Assembly: GCF_030518215.1 (NCBI RefSeq) | Contig: NZ_JAULRT010000060.1 | Span: 1 to 64,000, forward strand | Direction of reading: 5' to 3' | Origin: Gilvimarinus algae | GTDB taxonomy: Bacteria > Pseudomonadota > Gammaproteobacteria > Pseudomonadales > Cellvibrionaceae | Length of the DNA stretch: 64,000 nucleotides | Part shown: in pieces, positions 33,233 to 42,208 of the stretch | Layout of the letters: each line of letters opens with the position of its first letter | Position numbering within the stretch: the first letter of the stretch is position 1 | Translations under genes and position numbers: made by a program | The notes under the pieces: model-generated | Seen by the model: the letters and a program-made list of their open reading frames with translations, nothing else | Database searches by the model: none | Told to the model about the DNA's origin: nothing

Positions 33233-33505
33233 ATGGCGAGTCAATATGAGCTGGATGAAGATCGCGATCTGGATCAGGATGATGATATCGAAGTGAGCGA
33301 TGAAGAGGTTAGTGCGGCCGATGACAGTAAGGCTCAGCCGTTGGAAGACTTCAGTATCGCCTCGCGCGAGAAACTGCGCACCGAGTTGTCTCAACAAATA
33401 GAGGCGTACCTGGCCCGCGGAGGCAAAATCAACGAGGTGCCCAATCGCGCCGCGAGCGATAGGCCGAGTAAACCTGCCAGCGAATACACCGGCAGCTTGA
33501 TGTAA
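33233..33505 (+). CDS. sutA: SutA-like RNA-polymerase-associated regulator
   Basis: 90 residues from ATG 33233 (GAGAGG site); a longer frame from 33152 has an unlikely Cys-rich leader. The N-terminal half is highly acidic and disordered (DEDRDLDQDDDIEVSDEE). The C-terminal half has REKLRTELSQQIEAYLARGGKINEV and a DRPSKPASEY end. This matches the SutA pattern of Pseudomonas (acidic tail, a helix ending in LxRGGKVQE, then a KP..KY motif). SutA binds RNA polymerase and supports transcription during slow growth. The symbol rests on pattern similarity. Confidence 0.75.
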   Translation: MASQYELDEDRDLDQDDDIEVSDEEVSAADDSKAQPLEDFSIASREKLRTELSQQIEAYLARGGKINEVPNRAASDRPSKPASEYTGSLM

Positions 33506-33518
33506 TGAATGTGTCACA

Positions 33519-33545
33519 AGAGCCCGGCATTGCCGGGCTTTTTCA
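33519..33545 (+). terminator. Intrinsic terminator after sutA
   Basis: AGCCCGGCA-T-TGCCGGGCT followed by TTTTC. Confidence 0.85.
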
Positions 33546-33598
33546 TTATTGGCGGCGCTGCTTTACTGCCGGTGCTTCGTAAAGCTTGGCCGGCTCGC

Positions 33599-34177
33599 TT
33601 AACCGAACAACAAAAAGCCCGCGCCCACGGTCGACAGCAGCACGCCAATGATCATCAAGAGTCCGTCGCGGGCGACCAGTGCCAGCGCCAGCAGCACTAA
33701 AATCCCCGATGGGATAGCGGCGGCAAAGGGAATAGGCCCCAGCGGTATCAGGGAAATAGCCAGCGCAATGGACAGCACAGCAATGCAGCGTGCGCCCACT
33801 TTACCGGTCATAAAACGGTAGCGCGGTTGCACTACTTTATCGATTCGTTTTGTCACCGGTCGGGAGGATTCCAGCAGGCTGACAAATTTTTCACGGCTAA
33901 CGTCCACCCGCGCCAGTCGGCGAGGTATCCAGGGCGCGCTTTTCCCCCAGAGCATTTGCAAACTGAAAAACAGAATCAGTATGGCGCAGACGACCGGGAC
34001 ACCCGGGATGCCGCCGGTGGGCAGGAAAGTGATCAGCGCCGGCAGCAGTAGCAGCGGACCAAAGCCGCGATCTTTAAAGGCCTCAATCAGGTTGCCGACG
34101 TGCAGCCGCTCACCCTGTTCGGCCTGTTCAATCAAGTCTATGGTTTGTGTCAGGTTTTGCCGGCGCGACTCTTCCAT
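33599..34177 (-). CDS. exoD: ExoD-family membrane protein
   Basis: 192 residues. A soluble N-terminal stretch (~1-35), then hydrophobic segments at about 40-58, 62-82, 132-150 and 155-190, with the ExoD-type block FLPTGGIPGVPVVCAILILF and a later PLGPIPFAAAIPSG. ExoD was named from rhizobial exopolysaccharide mutants; its biochemical role is unclear. It is followed upstream (minus strand) by a CsbD gene with only ~10 bp between, so the two are probably cotranscribed. Confidence 0.85.
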   Translation of the reverse strand: MEESRRQNLTQTIDLIEQAEQGERLHVGNLIEAFKDRGFGPLLLLPALITFLPTGGIPGVPVVCAILILFFSLQMLWGKSAPWIPRRLARVDVSREKFVSLLESSRPVTKRIDKVVQPRYRFMTGKVGARCIAVLSIALAISLIPLGPIPFAAAIPSGILVLLALALVARDGLLMIIGVLLSTVGAGFLLFG

Positions 34178-34188
34178 GGCTGGGCCCC

Positions 34189-34392
34189 TTACTGCTCGTG
34201 GTTAACCGACCAGACATTGACCTCGTGCTCGGCCGCTTCTTTGCTCAGGCCATAGCGCTCGCGAATGGCACCCACGAGCTTATCGCGTTTGCCCAGTACC
34301 TTTTCGATGTCGTCATCGGTCAGCCGGCCCCATTGCTCGCGGGCGCGACCTTTGAGCATTTGCCAGTTGCCTTCAATTTGTTCAGCGTTCAT
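34189..34392 (-). CDS. CsbD-family stress protein
   Basis: 67 residues from ATG 34392 (AGGAGAC site); the longer frame is rejected. CsbD pattern: NAEQIEGNWQMLKGRAREQWGRLTDDD then KRDKLVGAIRERYG. Small, helical, general-stress protein in many bacteria with no known activity. Upstream of exoD in the same direction. Confidence 0.88.
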   Translation of the reverse strand: MNAEQIEGNWQMLKGRAREQWGRLTDDDIEKVLGKRDKLVGAIRERYGLSKEAAEHEVNVWSVNHEQ

Positions 34393-34536
34393 ACGGGTCT
34401 CCTGCGTACGTGAGTGAATGCCAAAGGCCATGTGCAAGGAATGAACCAGTTACAAAGGCGAGTGCAGCCCCCGTGTTTACTGGGGGTGGGTGTCTGTCGG
34501 AGGGGGCGGCTTGTTAGAAAATTTACAAGGGCATTG

Positions 34537-35634
34537 TCAATCGCGCGGTTGGCGCAGCAGCACGGCGGCGCGATAGGTGTGGGTACCGTAGCCCAGCAAG
34601 GTGGGCAGTTTGGCCAGCGGTATGGGCATATGGACATTGTCGATGGCGCTGCGCAGCTCGGCACTGTCCACGTCCGGGTCGTTGATATAGGCGAAGCGAT
34701 CGTCCATGGCCACCAGCCAGACCCAGTGGGGGGCCTTATTGCGGTTGAGTTGGTAGGTGCTGATCAGCAGCAGTATTTCATAGCCTTCGGCCATGCACTG
34801 GCGCAATTGGCGCGAGTCGATGGTCGTGACCTCCTGGTCGATGGCATTGCGGCCGAGCGACTCGACAAAGTGGTTGTGAATCAGTTCGATGACCTGCTTT
34901 TTTTCGGGGTTGCGCACACTGTCAATAAAGGGAATGCGATCGCTCGATTGCAGCAGGCGAACATCAAAGCCCCGGTTGCTCAGTGCCAGGGCCAGCCCTT
35001 GCGGCGAGCAGCCGCCGTGCCCGCGCGTCATAAACACGGTGGTGGCTTCGCGCCAGAGGTCGATCTCGTCGATGCGGCTGAACTGACGGCCTGGCTCAAG
35101 GTGGGACATGGCCATAATGGCCGCCGCCGGGCCGCAGGTAAACTCCGTGGTCTGGGCGTAAAAACTACTGCGCTTGCTTTTTGCCAGATCCCGGGCGAGG
35201 CGCTTTTCCAAACGCAGGGCATCGCCGCCATCTTCGTAATACTCTTCGATCCGCTTGATGGGCCGATAGCCCAGCGATTCGTAGAGGGCGATGGCGCTCT
35301 GGTTGTGAATAGCCACCTCCAGTCGCAGAAACAGGGCGTCGCGATTCATGGCCACGGTTTCGGCTTCGGTCATCAGCTGGCGGGCCAGCCCCTGCCCGCG
35401 GCAGGAGGGGTCCACCGCCAGAGAGTAAATACGCGCCAAAGATGTGCCGCGGCGAAACAACAGCAGCACGTAGGCGAGCGGCGTGTCGCCGATCACCAGA
35501 ATCTGGTTTTGCTCGGTTTCGAGAAAGTGGCGAAAGCTGCGACGACTGATACGATCGGACGTAAAACAGCGATTTTCCAGCGCTACCAGAGCGTCGAGAT
35601 CGGCGCGGGTAGCCGGACGAATTGCCATAACCAT
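34537..35634 (-). CDS. GNAT acetyltransferase/C39-like peptidase fusion
   Basis: 365 residues. Residues 1-~145 form a RimI-like GNAT domain (acetyl-CoA loop DPSCRGQGLARQLM and NQSAIALYESLGYRP). Residues ~155-365 form a papain-like C39 domain: Cys in TTEFTCGPAAA, His in KAPHWVWLV and Asp in AYINDPDV, so the triad appears intact. This fusion is a known partner of RLAN/RimK-type ATP-grasp ligases (Iyer and colleagues' amidoligase survey), predicted to make or process a peptide-like product. The RimK-type gene is divergent here, 106 bp away, so the two probably share a control region. The substrate is unknown. Confidence 0.9.
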   Translation of the reverse strand: MVMAIRPATRADLDALVALENRCFTSDRISRRSFRHFLETEQNQILVIGDTPLAYVLLLFRRGTSLARIYSLAVDPSCRGQGLARQLMTEAETVAMNRDALFLRLEVAIHNQSAIALYESLGYRPIKRIEEYYEDGGDALRLEKRLARDLAKSKRSSFYAQTTEFTCGPAAAIMAMSHLEPGRQFSRIDEIDLWREATTVFMTRGHGGCSPQGLALALSNRGFDVRLLQSSDRIPFIDSVRNPEKKQVIELIHNHFVESLGRNAIDQEVTTIDSRQLRQCMAEGYEILLLISTYQLNRNKAPHWVWLVAMDDRFAYINDPDVDSAELRSAIDNVHMPIPLAKLPTLLGYGTHTYRAAVLLRQPRD

Positions 35635-35740
35635 AAAGGCCTTAAAAAAGCTTGCGAATCTCTACGATTTTGCCACACTGGCGCATTCACGCAAGCGCCG
35701 ATTTAGGCTCACCTCGGGGTTACGGAGGGCAAGAACGCCA

Positions 35741-37195
35741 ATGACCCAACTGAAAATCATCGTTGAAAAAATGTCCGACTGGGCGGGTTTCTACCCTTCA
35801 GCCGACGTGGTGCTGGCCAGTGATTACCTGGCCGATGTGAACTCCCCGGAGCGCTGTCGGGTGATCAATCTGTGTCGCCAGTACGACTATTTGTCGACGG
35901 GTTACTACTGCTCGCTGCTTGCCGAGGCGCGTGGCCAGCAGGTTCTGCCCTCTGTGAAAACCGTGCGGGATTTGTCTCGCCGCCAGTGGCTGGGGGTGTT
36001 GGCGCTGAACCCGTCGACCGATAAACACCTGACTGAGTTGGCCGGCAGCGCCAGCGAATTTAGCCTGGTGATTTGTTTTGGGCAGTGCGCCCACGAGGCG
36101 CTGGCCGATTTGGCCCGGGGCCTGTTTGAGCAGATTGCCATGCCGGTCATGCGCGCGCAGTTTGTGAAAAAGGGCACTTGGCGTTTACAGTCGCTGGAAT
36201 CGGTTGCCATCCCTCAGCTCAATGAAGATGATCAGACCTTGTTTGCCAACGCTCTGGACGGCTACAGCCGGCTGATCTGGCGCAAACCGCGCGGGCGCAA
36301 GCAATACAAATATGACTTGGCGATACTGCTCGATCCGGAAGAGAAATTTCCGCCCAGCAACTCGGTGGCGATCAAACGTTTTATTAAGGCCGCGGCCAAG
36401 CATGGCATTTTGGCCGAGCCCATCGGCCGCAAGGACTTTTCCCGTTTGGTGGAATACGATGCACTGTTTATTCGCACCACCACCTCGGTAAACCACTATA
36501 CCTACCGCTTTGCCCGCCGCGCTCAGGCCGAAGGGCTGGTGGTGATGGATGATCCGGATTCCATTTTACGCTGCACCAACAAAGTCTACCTAACCCAGTT
36601 GCTCAGCACTCACAAGTTGCCCATGCCGCCCACGCGTATCCTCACCAAGGCGGATTTGGGGAAAGAGCAGGCGCTGATCGACGAGCTGGGTTTGCCCGTG
36701 GTATTGAAGATTCCCGATGGCTCTTTTTCGGTGGGTGTTAAAAAAGCCAACACTTTAGAAGAGTTAAAAACCACAATGCGCGAAATGTTTCAGGGCAGCG
36801 CCCTGTTGTTGGCGCAGGGTTTCTTGTACACCGAGTTTGACTGGCGCATCGGTGTGCTCAATGGCCAGCCGCTTTATGCCTGTCGCTATTACATGGCAAA
36901 AAATCACTGGCAGATTTACAACCACTCGGCCAAGGGGTCGGCCTCGGGCGGCTTTGATGCCATGGCGACCTTTGAAGTGCCCAAGCCGGTGCTCAAGGCG
37001 GCAGTCAATGCCTGCAAATTGATTGGTGACGGCTTCTACGGGGTGGACGTCAAGCAAGACGGGAAAAACGTCTACATCATCGAAGTCAACGACAACCCGT
37101 CAGTGGAGTCGGCCGTGGAAGACAAATACCTCGGCCTGGAGCTCTACGAAGCGATTATGGGCGAGTTCAAGCGTCGGCTGGATGCCATGGGCTAG
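35741..37195 (+). CDS. RimK-like ATP-grasp ligase with RLAN N-terminal domain
   Basis: 484 residues from ATG 35741 (CGGAGGG site); the longer frame overlaps the divergent gene. The N-terminal ~190 residues are the RLAN domain (VVLASDYLADV, INLCRQYDYLSTGYYCSLLAEARG). ATP-grasp is at ~275-470: KIPDGSFSVGVKKA, the ATP-binding LLAQGFLYTEFDWRIGVL, and the metal site EVNDNPSVESAVED. The enzyme should ligate an amino acid to a carboxylate, possibly a peptide tail as in RimK. It is divergent from the GNAT/C39 fusion. Confidence 0.9.
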   Translation: MTQLKIIVEKMSDWAGFYPSADVVLASDYLADVNSPERCRVINLCRQYDYLSTGYYCSLLAEARGQQVLPSVKTVRDLSRRQWLGVLALNPSTDKHLTELAGSASEFSLVICFGQCAHEALADLARGLFEQIAMPVMRAQFVKKGTWRLQSLESVAIPQLNEDDQTLFANALDGYSRLIWRKPRGRKQYKYDLAILLDPEEKFPPSNSVAIKRFIKAAAKHGILAEPIGRKDFSRLVEYDALFIRTTTSVNHYTYRFARRAQAEGLVVMDDPDSILRCTNKVYLTQLLSTHKLPMPPTRILTKADLGKEQALIDELGLPVVLKIPDGSFSVGVKKANTLEELKTTMREMFQGSALLLAQGFLYTEFDWRIGVLNGQPLYACRYYMAKNHWQIYNHSAKGSASGGFDAMATFEVPKPVLKAAVNACKLIGDGFYGVDVKQDGKNVYIIEVNDNPSVESAVEDKYLGLELYEAIMGEFKRRLDAMG

Positions 37196-37215
37196 CACAA
37201 GATGAGGCAGGTGTT

Positions 37216-37479
37216 GTGCTGAGCTGGTGGATGATCGCCCCGGCCTCGGCGGTGATCGGGGCGCTTTGCGGATTTATCTCCCGCTCGGTGCTAAGCGGTA
37301 TCCTCGCTGCCGCCATTCCCTGGTTGGCGCTGCTCGTCGCCTTGGTGTACTCGGTATACTTTGTGCCCTATGGCGGCGGTGGTGCAGTCTTCTGGCCTCT
37401 CGCTCAGCTGTTTGGCGGCTCGCTTGCGGCCGCCTCAGGCTACGCCGGTTTTACCCTGCTAAAGTGGTTGAAACGGTGA
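37216..37479 (+). CDS. Small membrane protein, unknown
   Basis: 87 residues from GTG 37216, 20 bp after the RimK-like gene and likely cotranscribed. Three hydrophobic segments (~6-22, 28-48, 60-82). No charged catalytic positions. A GTG five bases earlier is out of frame. No family recognised. Confidence 0.6.
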   Translation: MLSWWMIAPASAVIGALCGFISRSVLSGILAAAIPWLALLVALVYSVYFVPYGGGGAVFWPLAQLFGGSLAAASGYAGFTLLKWLKR

Positions 37480-37503
37480 TTATGGGGTAGTATCGAGCCA
37501 TAA

Positions 37504-37513
37504 TTATCGATAA
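37504..37513. promoter_or_regulatory. CG-centred palindrome upstream of the LacI-type gene
   Basis: TTATCGATAA, perfect, with a central CG as in LacI-family operators, 22 bp before the start codon. Autoregulation is possible; the motif is short and could be chance. Confidence 0.3.
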
Positions 37514-37535
37514 CAACCGAGCCGGAACCCAGTGG

Positions 37536-38579
37536 ATGAAAGAGCGCAAACCCACGTCCTTTGATATTGCCTATCGCGCCGGGGTGTCGCAGGCCACCGT
37601 TTCCCGCGCCCTGAGCGACAGCCCGCTGGTGAATGAAGAGACCCGCCGCCGGGTGAAGGACATTGCTCGCGAGCTCAACTACAAAGTCGACAAAAACGCG
37701 CGCAACCTGCGCTCGCAGAAAACCAAAACCATCGCCCTGCTACTGAATGAAGATCATGGTACCGGCGACTCTCTGATCAACCCGTTTTTCCTGTCTATGG
37801 TGGCGAGTATTATTCGCGCCAGCGCCAACCGCAATTACGATTTATTGGTGTCTTTCCAGCAATTCAGTGATGACTGGCACGCTGACTATGAAGACGCCAA
37901 CCGGGCCGATGGCATTATCTTTCTCGGCTATGGCGACTACACCACCTACGTGAAAAAACTCACTCATCTGGATGAGCAGGACGCTCACTACATTACCTGG
38001 GGACCGGTGCTTCCGGGCCAGCCGGGGGTGTCCATTGGCTGTGATAACTTCAACGGCGCGCGCAAAGCCGTGGAGCATTTGCTGACGCTGGGACACAAAC
38101 GGATCGCCTTTGTCGGCGGCATTTCCGACGGTAGCCCGGAGTTTAAGCGCCGCTACGAGGGTTACAGCGAGGCGCTTAGGGCTGCAGGTATCGAGGTGGA
38201 CCCGGCTCTGCAGATGGACGCCGAAACCTCGGAGGATGCCGGGTATCAGGCCGCCCTCGTTTTGCGCGAGCGCGGCGCTGCCTTTGATGCGGTGCTCGGG
38301 GCAAGTGACTTGATTGCCATTGGCGTCATGAAGGCCTTGGAAGAAGCGGGCGTGCACATCCCGAACGATGTAGCGGTGATGGGCTTTGATGACATTCCGA
38401 TATCCGCCTACACCTACCCACCCTTGTCGACGGTGCAGCAAAACACCCGTCAAGCCGGCGAGCTTTTGGTGGAGAATCTGCTGAAACTCATGGAAGGCGA
38501 AAAAGTAGAGTCTTTTCTCATTCCCGCGGATTTGGTGATCCGCGGCTCCTGCGGGGGAAGGCCCCTCTCGCAACATTAA
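37536..38579 (+). CDS. LacI-family transcriptional regulator
   Basis: 347 residues. HTH at residues ~6-26 (TSFDIAYRAGVSQATVSRALS) and hinge helix NEETRRRVKDIARELNY. The remainder is a periplasmic-binding-protein-like sensor domain (GHKRIAFVGG, DLIAIGVMKALEEAG, VMGFDDIP). It has no catabolic gene beside it, so its effector is unknown. It is a candidate for one of the CG-centred palindromes in this window, but nothing links it to the ATACGTAT sites at 47.9-56.2 kb. Confidence 0.9.
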   Translation: MKERKPTSFDIAYRAGVSQATVSRALSDSPLVNEETRRRVKDIARELNYKVDKNARNLRSQKTKTIALLLNEDHGTGDSLINPFFLSMVASIIRASANRNYDLLVSFQQFSDDWHADYEDANRADGIIFLGYGDYTTYVKKLTHLDEQDAHYITWGPVLPGQPGVSIGCDNFNGARKAVEHLLTLGHKRIAFVGGISDGSPEFKRRYEGYSEALRAAGIEVDPALQMDAETSEDAGYQAALVLRERGAAFDAVLGASDLIAIGVMKALEEAGVHIPNDVAVMGFDDIPISAYTYPPLSTVQQNTRQAGELLVENLLKLMEGEKVESFLIPADLVIRGSCGGRPLSQH

Positions 38580-38641
38580 AAGTCCCTTACGGAACACTAA
38601 TTGCTGATACCCCGAGAGTCACTTCTCTAGGAGTACAGCGT

Positions 38642-39436
38642 ATGTTGAACAGTGGTAGGGCAATAGGCGGCTGGGCCCGGGCGGGCTATGCCGCGCGAGG
38701 ACTGGTGTATCTGCTGGTCGGTGGGCTGGCGCTGCTGACGCTGTTTGGTGTTGGCGGGCGTACCACCGACAGTCGCGGGGCTTTGCAAACTTTAGCCGAC
38801 GAGCCCTTCGGCAGTGTAACTCTTACCATTGTTGCCATCAGCTTGGTGGGCTACGCGCTCTGGCGCAGTATTCAGGCCTTCGCCGATGCCGATCAGCACG
38901 GCAGCGATATGAAAGGTATAGGGATTCGCGCGAGCTTATTCATCAGCGCCATTATTCACGTCGCTTTAGCGGTGTTTGTGGCGAAGCTGCTGTTGGGTTC
39001 CGGCAGTGACGAGGGGCAGGGCTCACAGGGTATGGCCCAATGGGTAATGCAGCAGCCGTTCGGGCAGAGCTTACTCGCGGTGACGGGGGCTTTGATTATG
39101 GTCGCTGGCGTTGCCCATACCATCAAAGGCTGGCGTGAGCAGTTTGCCAAGCACCTGAATATGCGCGACTCGCTCAAAACCAAACTCTACCCGGTGTGCC
39201 GCTTTGGTCTTATCAGCCGGGGTGTGGTGTTGGCTATTATCGGCAGCTTTTTTATCTGGGCCGCACTGCAGGCCGATGCCTCCGAAGCCCAGGGCGTCGC
39301 CGGGGTGATGGAGTTTCTGCGCCAGCAAGTCTTTGGTCAGGTGTTGCTCGGTGCCATGGCCCTAGGACTCATGGCGTTCGGCTGCTACAGCCTCATTTTG
39401 AGTCGCTACCGCCGGCTGGGCATTCGGGGGGCTTAG
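38642..39436 (+). CDS. DUF1206 family membrane protein
   Basis: 264 residues with about six membrane segments arranged as three similar pairs. Each pair begins with an R/G-rich turn such as GYAARGLVYLLVG, GIRASLFISAIIHVALA and GLISRGVVLAIIG; this threefold repeat is the DUF1206 pattern. Function unknown. ATG with TAGGAG upstream. Coupled by a 1-bp gap to the VTT-domain gene downstream. Confidence 0.88.
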   Translation: MLNSGRAIGGWARAGYAARGLVYLLVGGLALLTLFGVGGRTTDSRGALQTLADEPFGSVTLTIVAISLVGYALWRSIQAFADADQHGSDMKGIGIRASLFISAIIHVALAVFVAKLLLGSGSDEGQGSQGMAQWVMQQPFGQSLLAVTGALIMVAGVAHTIKGWREQFAKHLNMRDSLKTKLYPVCRFGLISRGVVLAIIGSFFIWAALQADASEAQGVAGVMEFLRQQVFGQVLLGAMALGLMAFGCYSLILSRYRRLGIRGA

Positions 39437-39437
39437 C

Positions 39438-40046
39438 ATGAGTCAGTCGTTTGCCAGTGCCCGGGCGAAAAAGTGGTTCGACCGGGTCAGTCAGTCCCCG
39501 CACATGTTGTGGTTGATTGGCGTTCTTTCGTTTCTCGAAACCATCATCATCCCCATACCCATCGAGCTGGTACTGATTCCTTTGATGGCGGCCAACAAAC
39601 ACCGAATTTGGCGCATTGCCACCGCTACCACCGCCGGTTGTCTGCTGGCTTCACTGATTGGTTATGGCGTGGGCGCTGCGCTCTTTCAGTCGGTCGGTCA
39701 GTGGGCGGTGGACACCATGGGTTGGCAGAGCGCCTTTGATGACTTTCAACGTTTTTTCGACACGCACGGCTTTGGCGCTGTGTTGTTGGTAGGCATACTG
39801 CCTATTCCTTTTCAGGTCGCGATGATCACCGCAGGAATGACCGGCTACCCCATTGCCCTGTTTGTCCTGGCGGCCTTGTTGGCCCGGGGCATTCGCTATT
39901 ATGGCCTTGCCTTTCTGGTTAAACGCTACGGTAACGCGGTTGTCGACATGTGGCAGAAGCGGGCTCTCACAACCAGCCTAATCGCGGCCGCGGTGGTGGC
40001 ATGTCTGTATCTATTGTTACAGTTTTTGGCAGGTAAAGTACTTTAG
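39438..40046 (+). CDS. VTT/SNARE-associated-domain (YqaA-type) membrane protein
   Basis: 202 residues. VTT signature blocks: SFLETIIIPIPIELVLIPLM near 32-51, a re-entrant GCLLASLIGYGVGAAL, and GILPIPFQVAMITAGMTGYP near 126. About five membrane segments. This is the short YqaA class related to DedA proteins, which are linked to lipid scrambling and membrane homeostasis. Starts 2 bp after the DUF1206 stop, so translationally coupled. Confidence 0.85.
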   Translation: MSQSFASARAKKWFDRVSQSPHMLWLIGVLSFLETIIIPIPIELVLIPLMAANKHRIWRIATATTAGCLLASLIGYGVGAALFQSVGQWAVDTMGWQSAFDDFQRFFDTHGFGAVLLVGILPIPFQVAMITAGMTGYPIALFVLAALLARGIRYYGLAFLVKRYGNAVVDMWQKRALTTSLIAAAVVACLYLLLQFLAGKVL

Positions 40047-40216
40047 CACTCACCGGGTGTAGAGGGTAGCTGTGCTTTACGCCATAGCCACCGCTGCCTA
40101 CACTAAAGCTTTACCATAGTAGCCTGGCGGTGTTTGCCCGGTTTTGGTGGGTTTAACTGTTACCTTTCCCAGAGACGCGCTCGCGCGGGCAAAGGGCACT
40201 ACCGAGGCTTTAAAGG

Positions 40217-42208
40217 ATGCAGCTTGCCAACGCCAAGAGAAAAGGGATGTCGATTCGCTCGAAAATTGCTCTGGCGAGTCTGGTGGCGGTGACCTTGGTA
40301 TGGACGGTATTGGCGGCGCTCAGTTATACCGCTACGGGGATACTGCTTGATGTCACCAGCCGCGCGCTCTTTTCCGCCGCCACCAATGAAATCTCCCTGC
40401 AAATCGAATCCAGCTACCAGCCGGTGCAGAACACGACAGTGTTGTTGGCTGATAGCCGGCTGGTAGCGGCCACCGATCTCAACGAGCGGCTTGAGAGCTT
40501 GCCGCTGCTGGTGGGCATGCTGCAACAGCATCACGAGGCCCTGGCGATACAGGTTGGCTATGACAATGGCGATTATTTTATCGTGCGCAAGCTGCTTGAG
40601 CCGACGCTGCGCGAGCGATTGGGGGCGCCGCCGGAGGCAGGATACACCGTTGATCATTTTCGTGGTGATAGAGCCAGTGAGCCACTTCGGTCGTTTTACA
40701 GCAACGCCTTGGCGCGCCTGGGTGAAATGCCTTTGACCGGGGACGGCTACGACCCGAGAGTGAGACCCTGGTACCGCGATGCCCAGGCGAGCCATTCAGT
40801 GACCACTACCGCGCCCTATGTGTTTTACTTTATGCGCGAGATTGGCGTCACCATCGGTAAGCGCTCTGCCGATGGCCGGGCCGTGGTGGCCACGGATCTG
40901 GCGTTAAATTCTATTTCCCGCTACCTCTCGCGTCAGCGAGTTACACCCGGCACCGAAGTGCTGCTTCGCGGTGGCAATGGCATTATTGCCTGGAGCGGTG
41001 ACGATGTCTTACTGGAAACCGGTGACGAGCTACGCCAGCGCCGTCTCAGTGATTTTGACCGACCGCTGTTCAAAGCTCTGTCCGCCGGACAGTCGCTGCC
41101 GGGTTGGCTTATTCATCGCGAGCCCATTGCCTTTGCCGGAGCAGAGGCGCTGGAGCTGGTGATTGCGGTCCCCGAGCATGAGTTGATGGCGGAGTTTTCC
41201 GGTATTCGTCGTCAGGTTCTGTTGTATGCTTTTGTTTTGCTGATTCCGCTGGTGCCGTTTGCCTGGTGGCTAGCGAGCCGGCTTACCCGCTCCATTCGCG
41301 AGTTGCACGCCGCCGTCGAGGCCGTGGACCGGGAGAGCTTCGAGCTGACCTTGCCACCGGTGCGCGGCAACGACGAAGTCGGAGCGTTAAATCTGGCATT
41401 GGGCGCCATGAGCGACGCACTCAGGCATTATATTGCGGACCTGGAAGTGGCGACTCAGGCGCGGCAAAAGCTCGAAAGTGAATTGGATATTGCCCGGCGT
41501 ATTCAAATGGATCTGGTTCCCGGCGGCGGCGAGCTCGCCGCCAGCATCGGCCGCGACCAGCTCTATGCCTGCTTGCGACCGGCACGCGCCGTCGGCGGTG
41601 ATTTGTATGAGATGCAGGCGCTGGACGACGGCCGTTATTTTTTGGCGGTAGGTGACGTGTCGGATAAGGGCATGCCGGCCGCGCTGTTTATGTCGCGGGC
41701 CGTGGCACTGGCAAAAATGTTGGCGCCTGCAGCGGGCTCGGCTGCCGCTTTGCTTGAGGCTTTGAACACCGAGCTGGTCAAAGGCAACGAGTCGTGCATG
41801 TTTATTACCCTTTTCTGCGGTTTCTATGAGCCGGAAACCGGGACACTGCAGTTCTCTTGCGCCGGCCACAACCCGCCGGTGTATATCGGCGACGACGGAC
41901 CGCAGTTGCTCGAGCTGGATTCCGGCACGGCGCTCGGTGTATTCGAAGGGGTGATCTACCACGATCAGCAAATGACGCTCGCCTCTGGTGAAGAGCTGTG
42001 TGTCTACACCGATGGTATCACCGAGGCGTTCAATACTCGCCGTGAGGAGTTTTCCGAGCAGCGGCTGTTGGGCGTGTTGAGCAGCGCCGAGAGCGAACAA
42101 GGTTCCGCGCGCGGTCACGGCGAGAGCATCCTGCAGGCGGTCACCGCTTTTGCCGCCGGAGCGGCGCAGTCAGACGATATTACATTGATGATATTGCGGA
42201 GGCACTGA
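40217..42208 (+). CDS. Membrane-bound PP2C-type (SpoIIE) phosphatase with Cache and HAMP domains
   Basis: 663 residues (653 if ATG 40247 is used; neither start has a good ribosome site). Two membrane segments (~22-45 and ~335-355) enclose a Cache-like periplasmic sensor (RPWYRDAQ... TTAPYVFYFM). HAMP follows at ~355-410, a short coiled linker (EVATQARQKLESELDIARRIQMDL), then a SpoIIE phosphatase domain with AVGGDLYE, VGDVSDKGMPAALFM, FSCAGHNPPV and SDDITLMIL. It should dephosphorylate a STAS-domain antagonist; such a protein is encoded two genes downstream. First gene of a three-gene partner-switching set. Confidence 0.92.
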   Translation: MQLANAKRKGMSIRSKIALASLVAVTLVWTVLAALSYTATGILLDVTSRALFSAATNEISLQIESSYQPVQNTTVLLADSRLVAATDLNERLESLPLLVGMLQQHHEALAIQVGYDNGDYFIVRKLLEPTLRERLGAPPEAGYTVDHFRGDRASEPLRSFYSNALARLGEMPLTGDGYDPRVRPWYRDAQASHSVTTTAPYVFYFMREIGVTIGKRSADGRAVVATDLALNSISRYLSRQRVTPGTEVLLRGGNGIIAWSGDDVLLETGDELRQRRLSDFDRPLFKALSAGQSLPGWLIHREPIAFAGAEALELVIAVPEHELMAEFSGIRRQVLLYAFVLLIPLVPFAWWLASRLTRSIRELHAAVEAVDRESFELTLPPVRGNDEVGALNLALGAMSDALRHYIADLEVATQARQKLESELDIARRIQMDLVPGGGELAASIGRDQLYACLRPARAVGGDLYEMQALDDGRYFLAVGDVSDKGMPAALFMSRAVALAKMLAPAAGSAAALLEALNTELVKGNESCMFITLFCGFYEPETGTLQFSCAGHNPPVYIGDDGPQLLELDSGTALGVFEGVIYHDQQMTLASGEELCVYTDGITEAFNTRREEFSEQRLLGVLSSAESEQGSARGHGESILQAVTAFAAGAAQSDDITLMILRRH

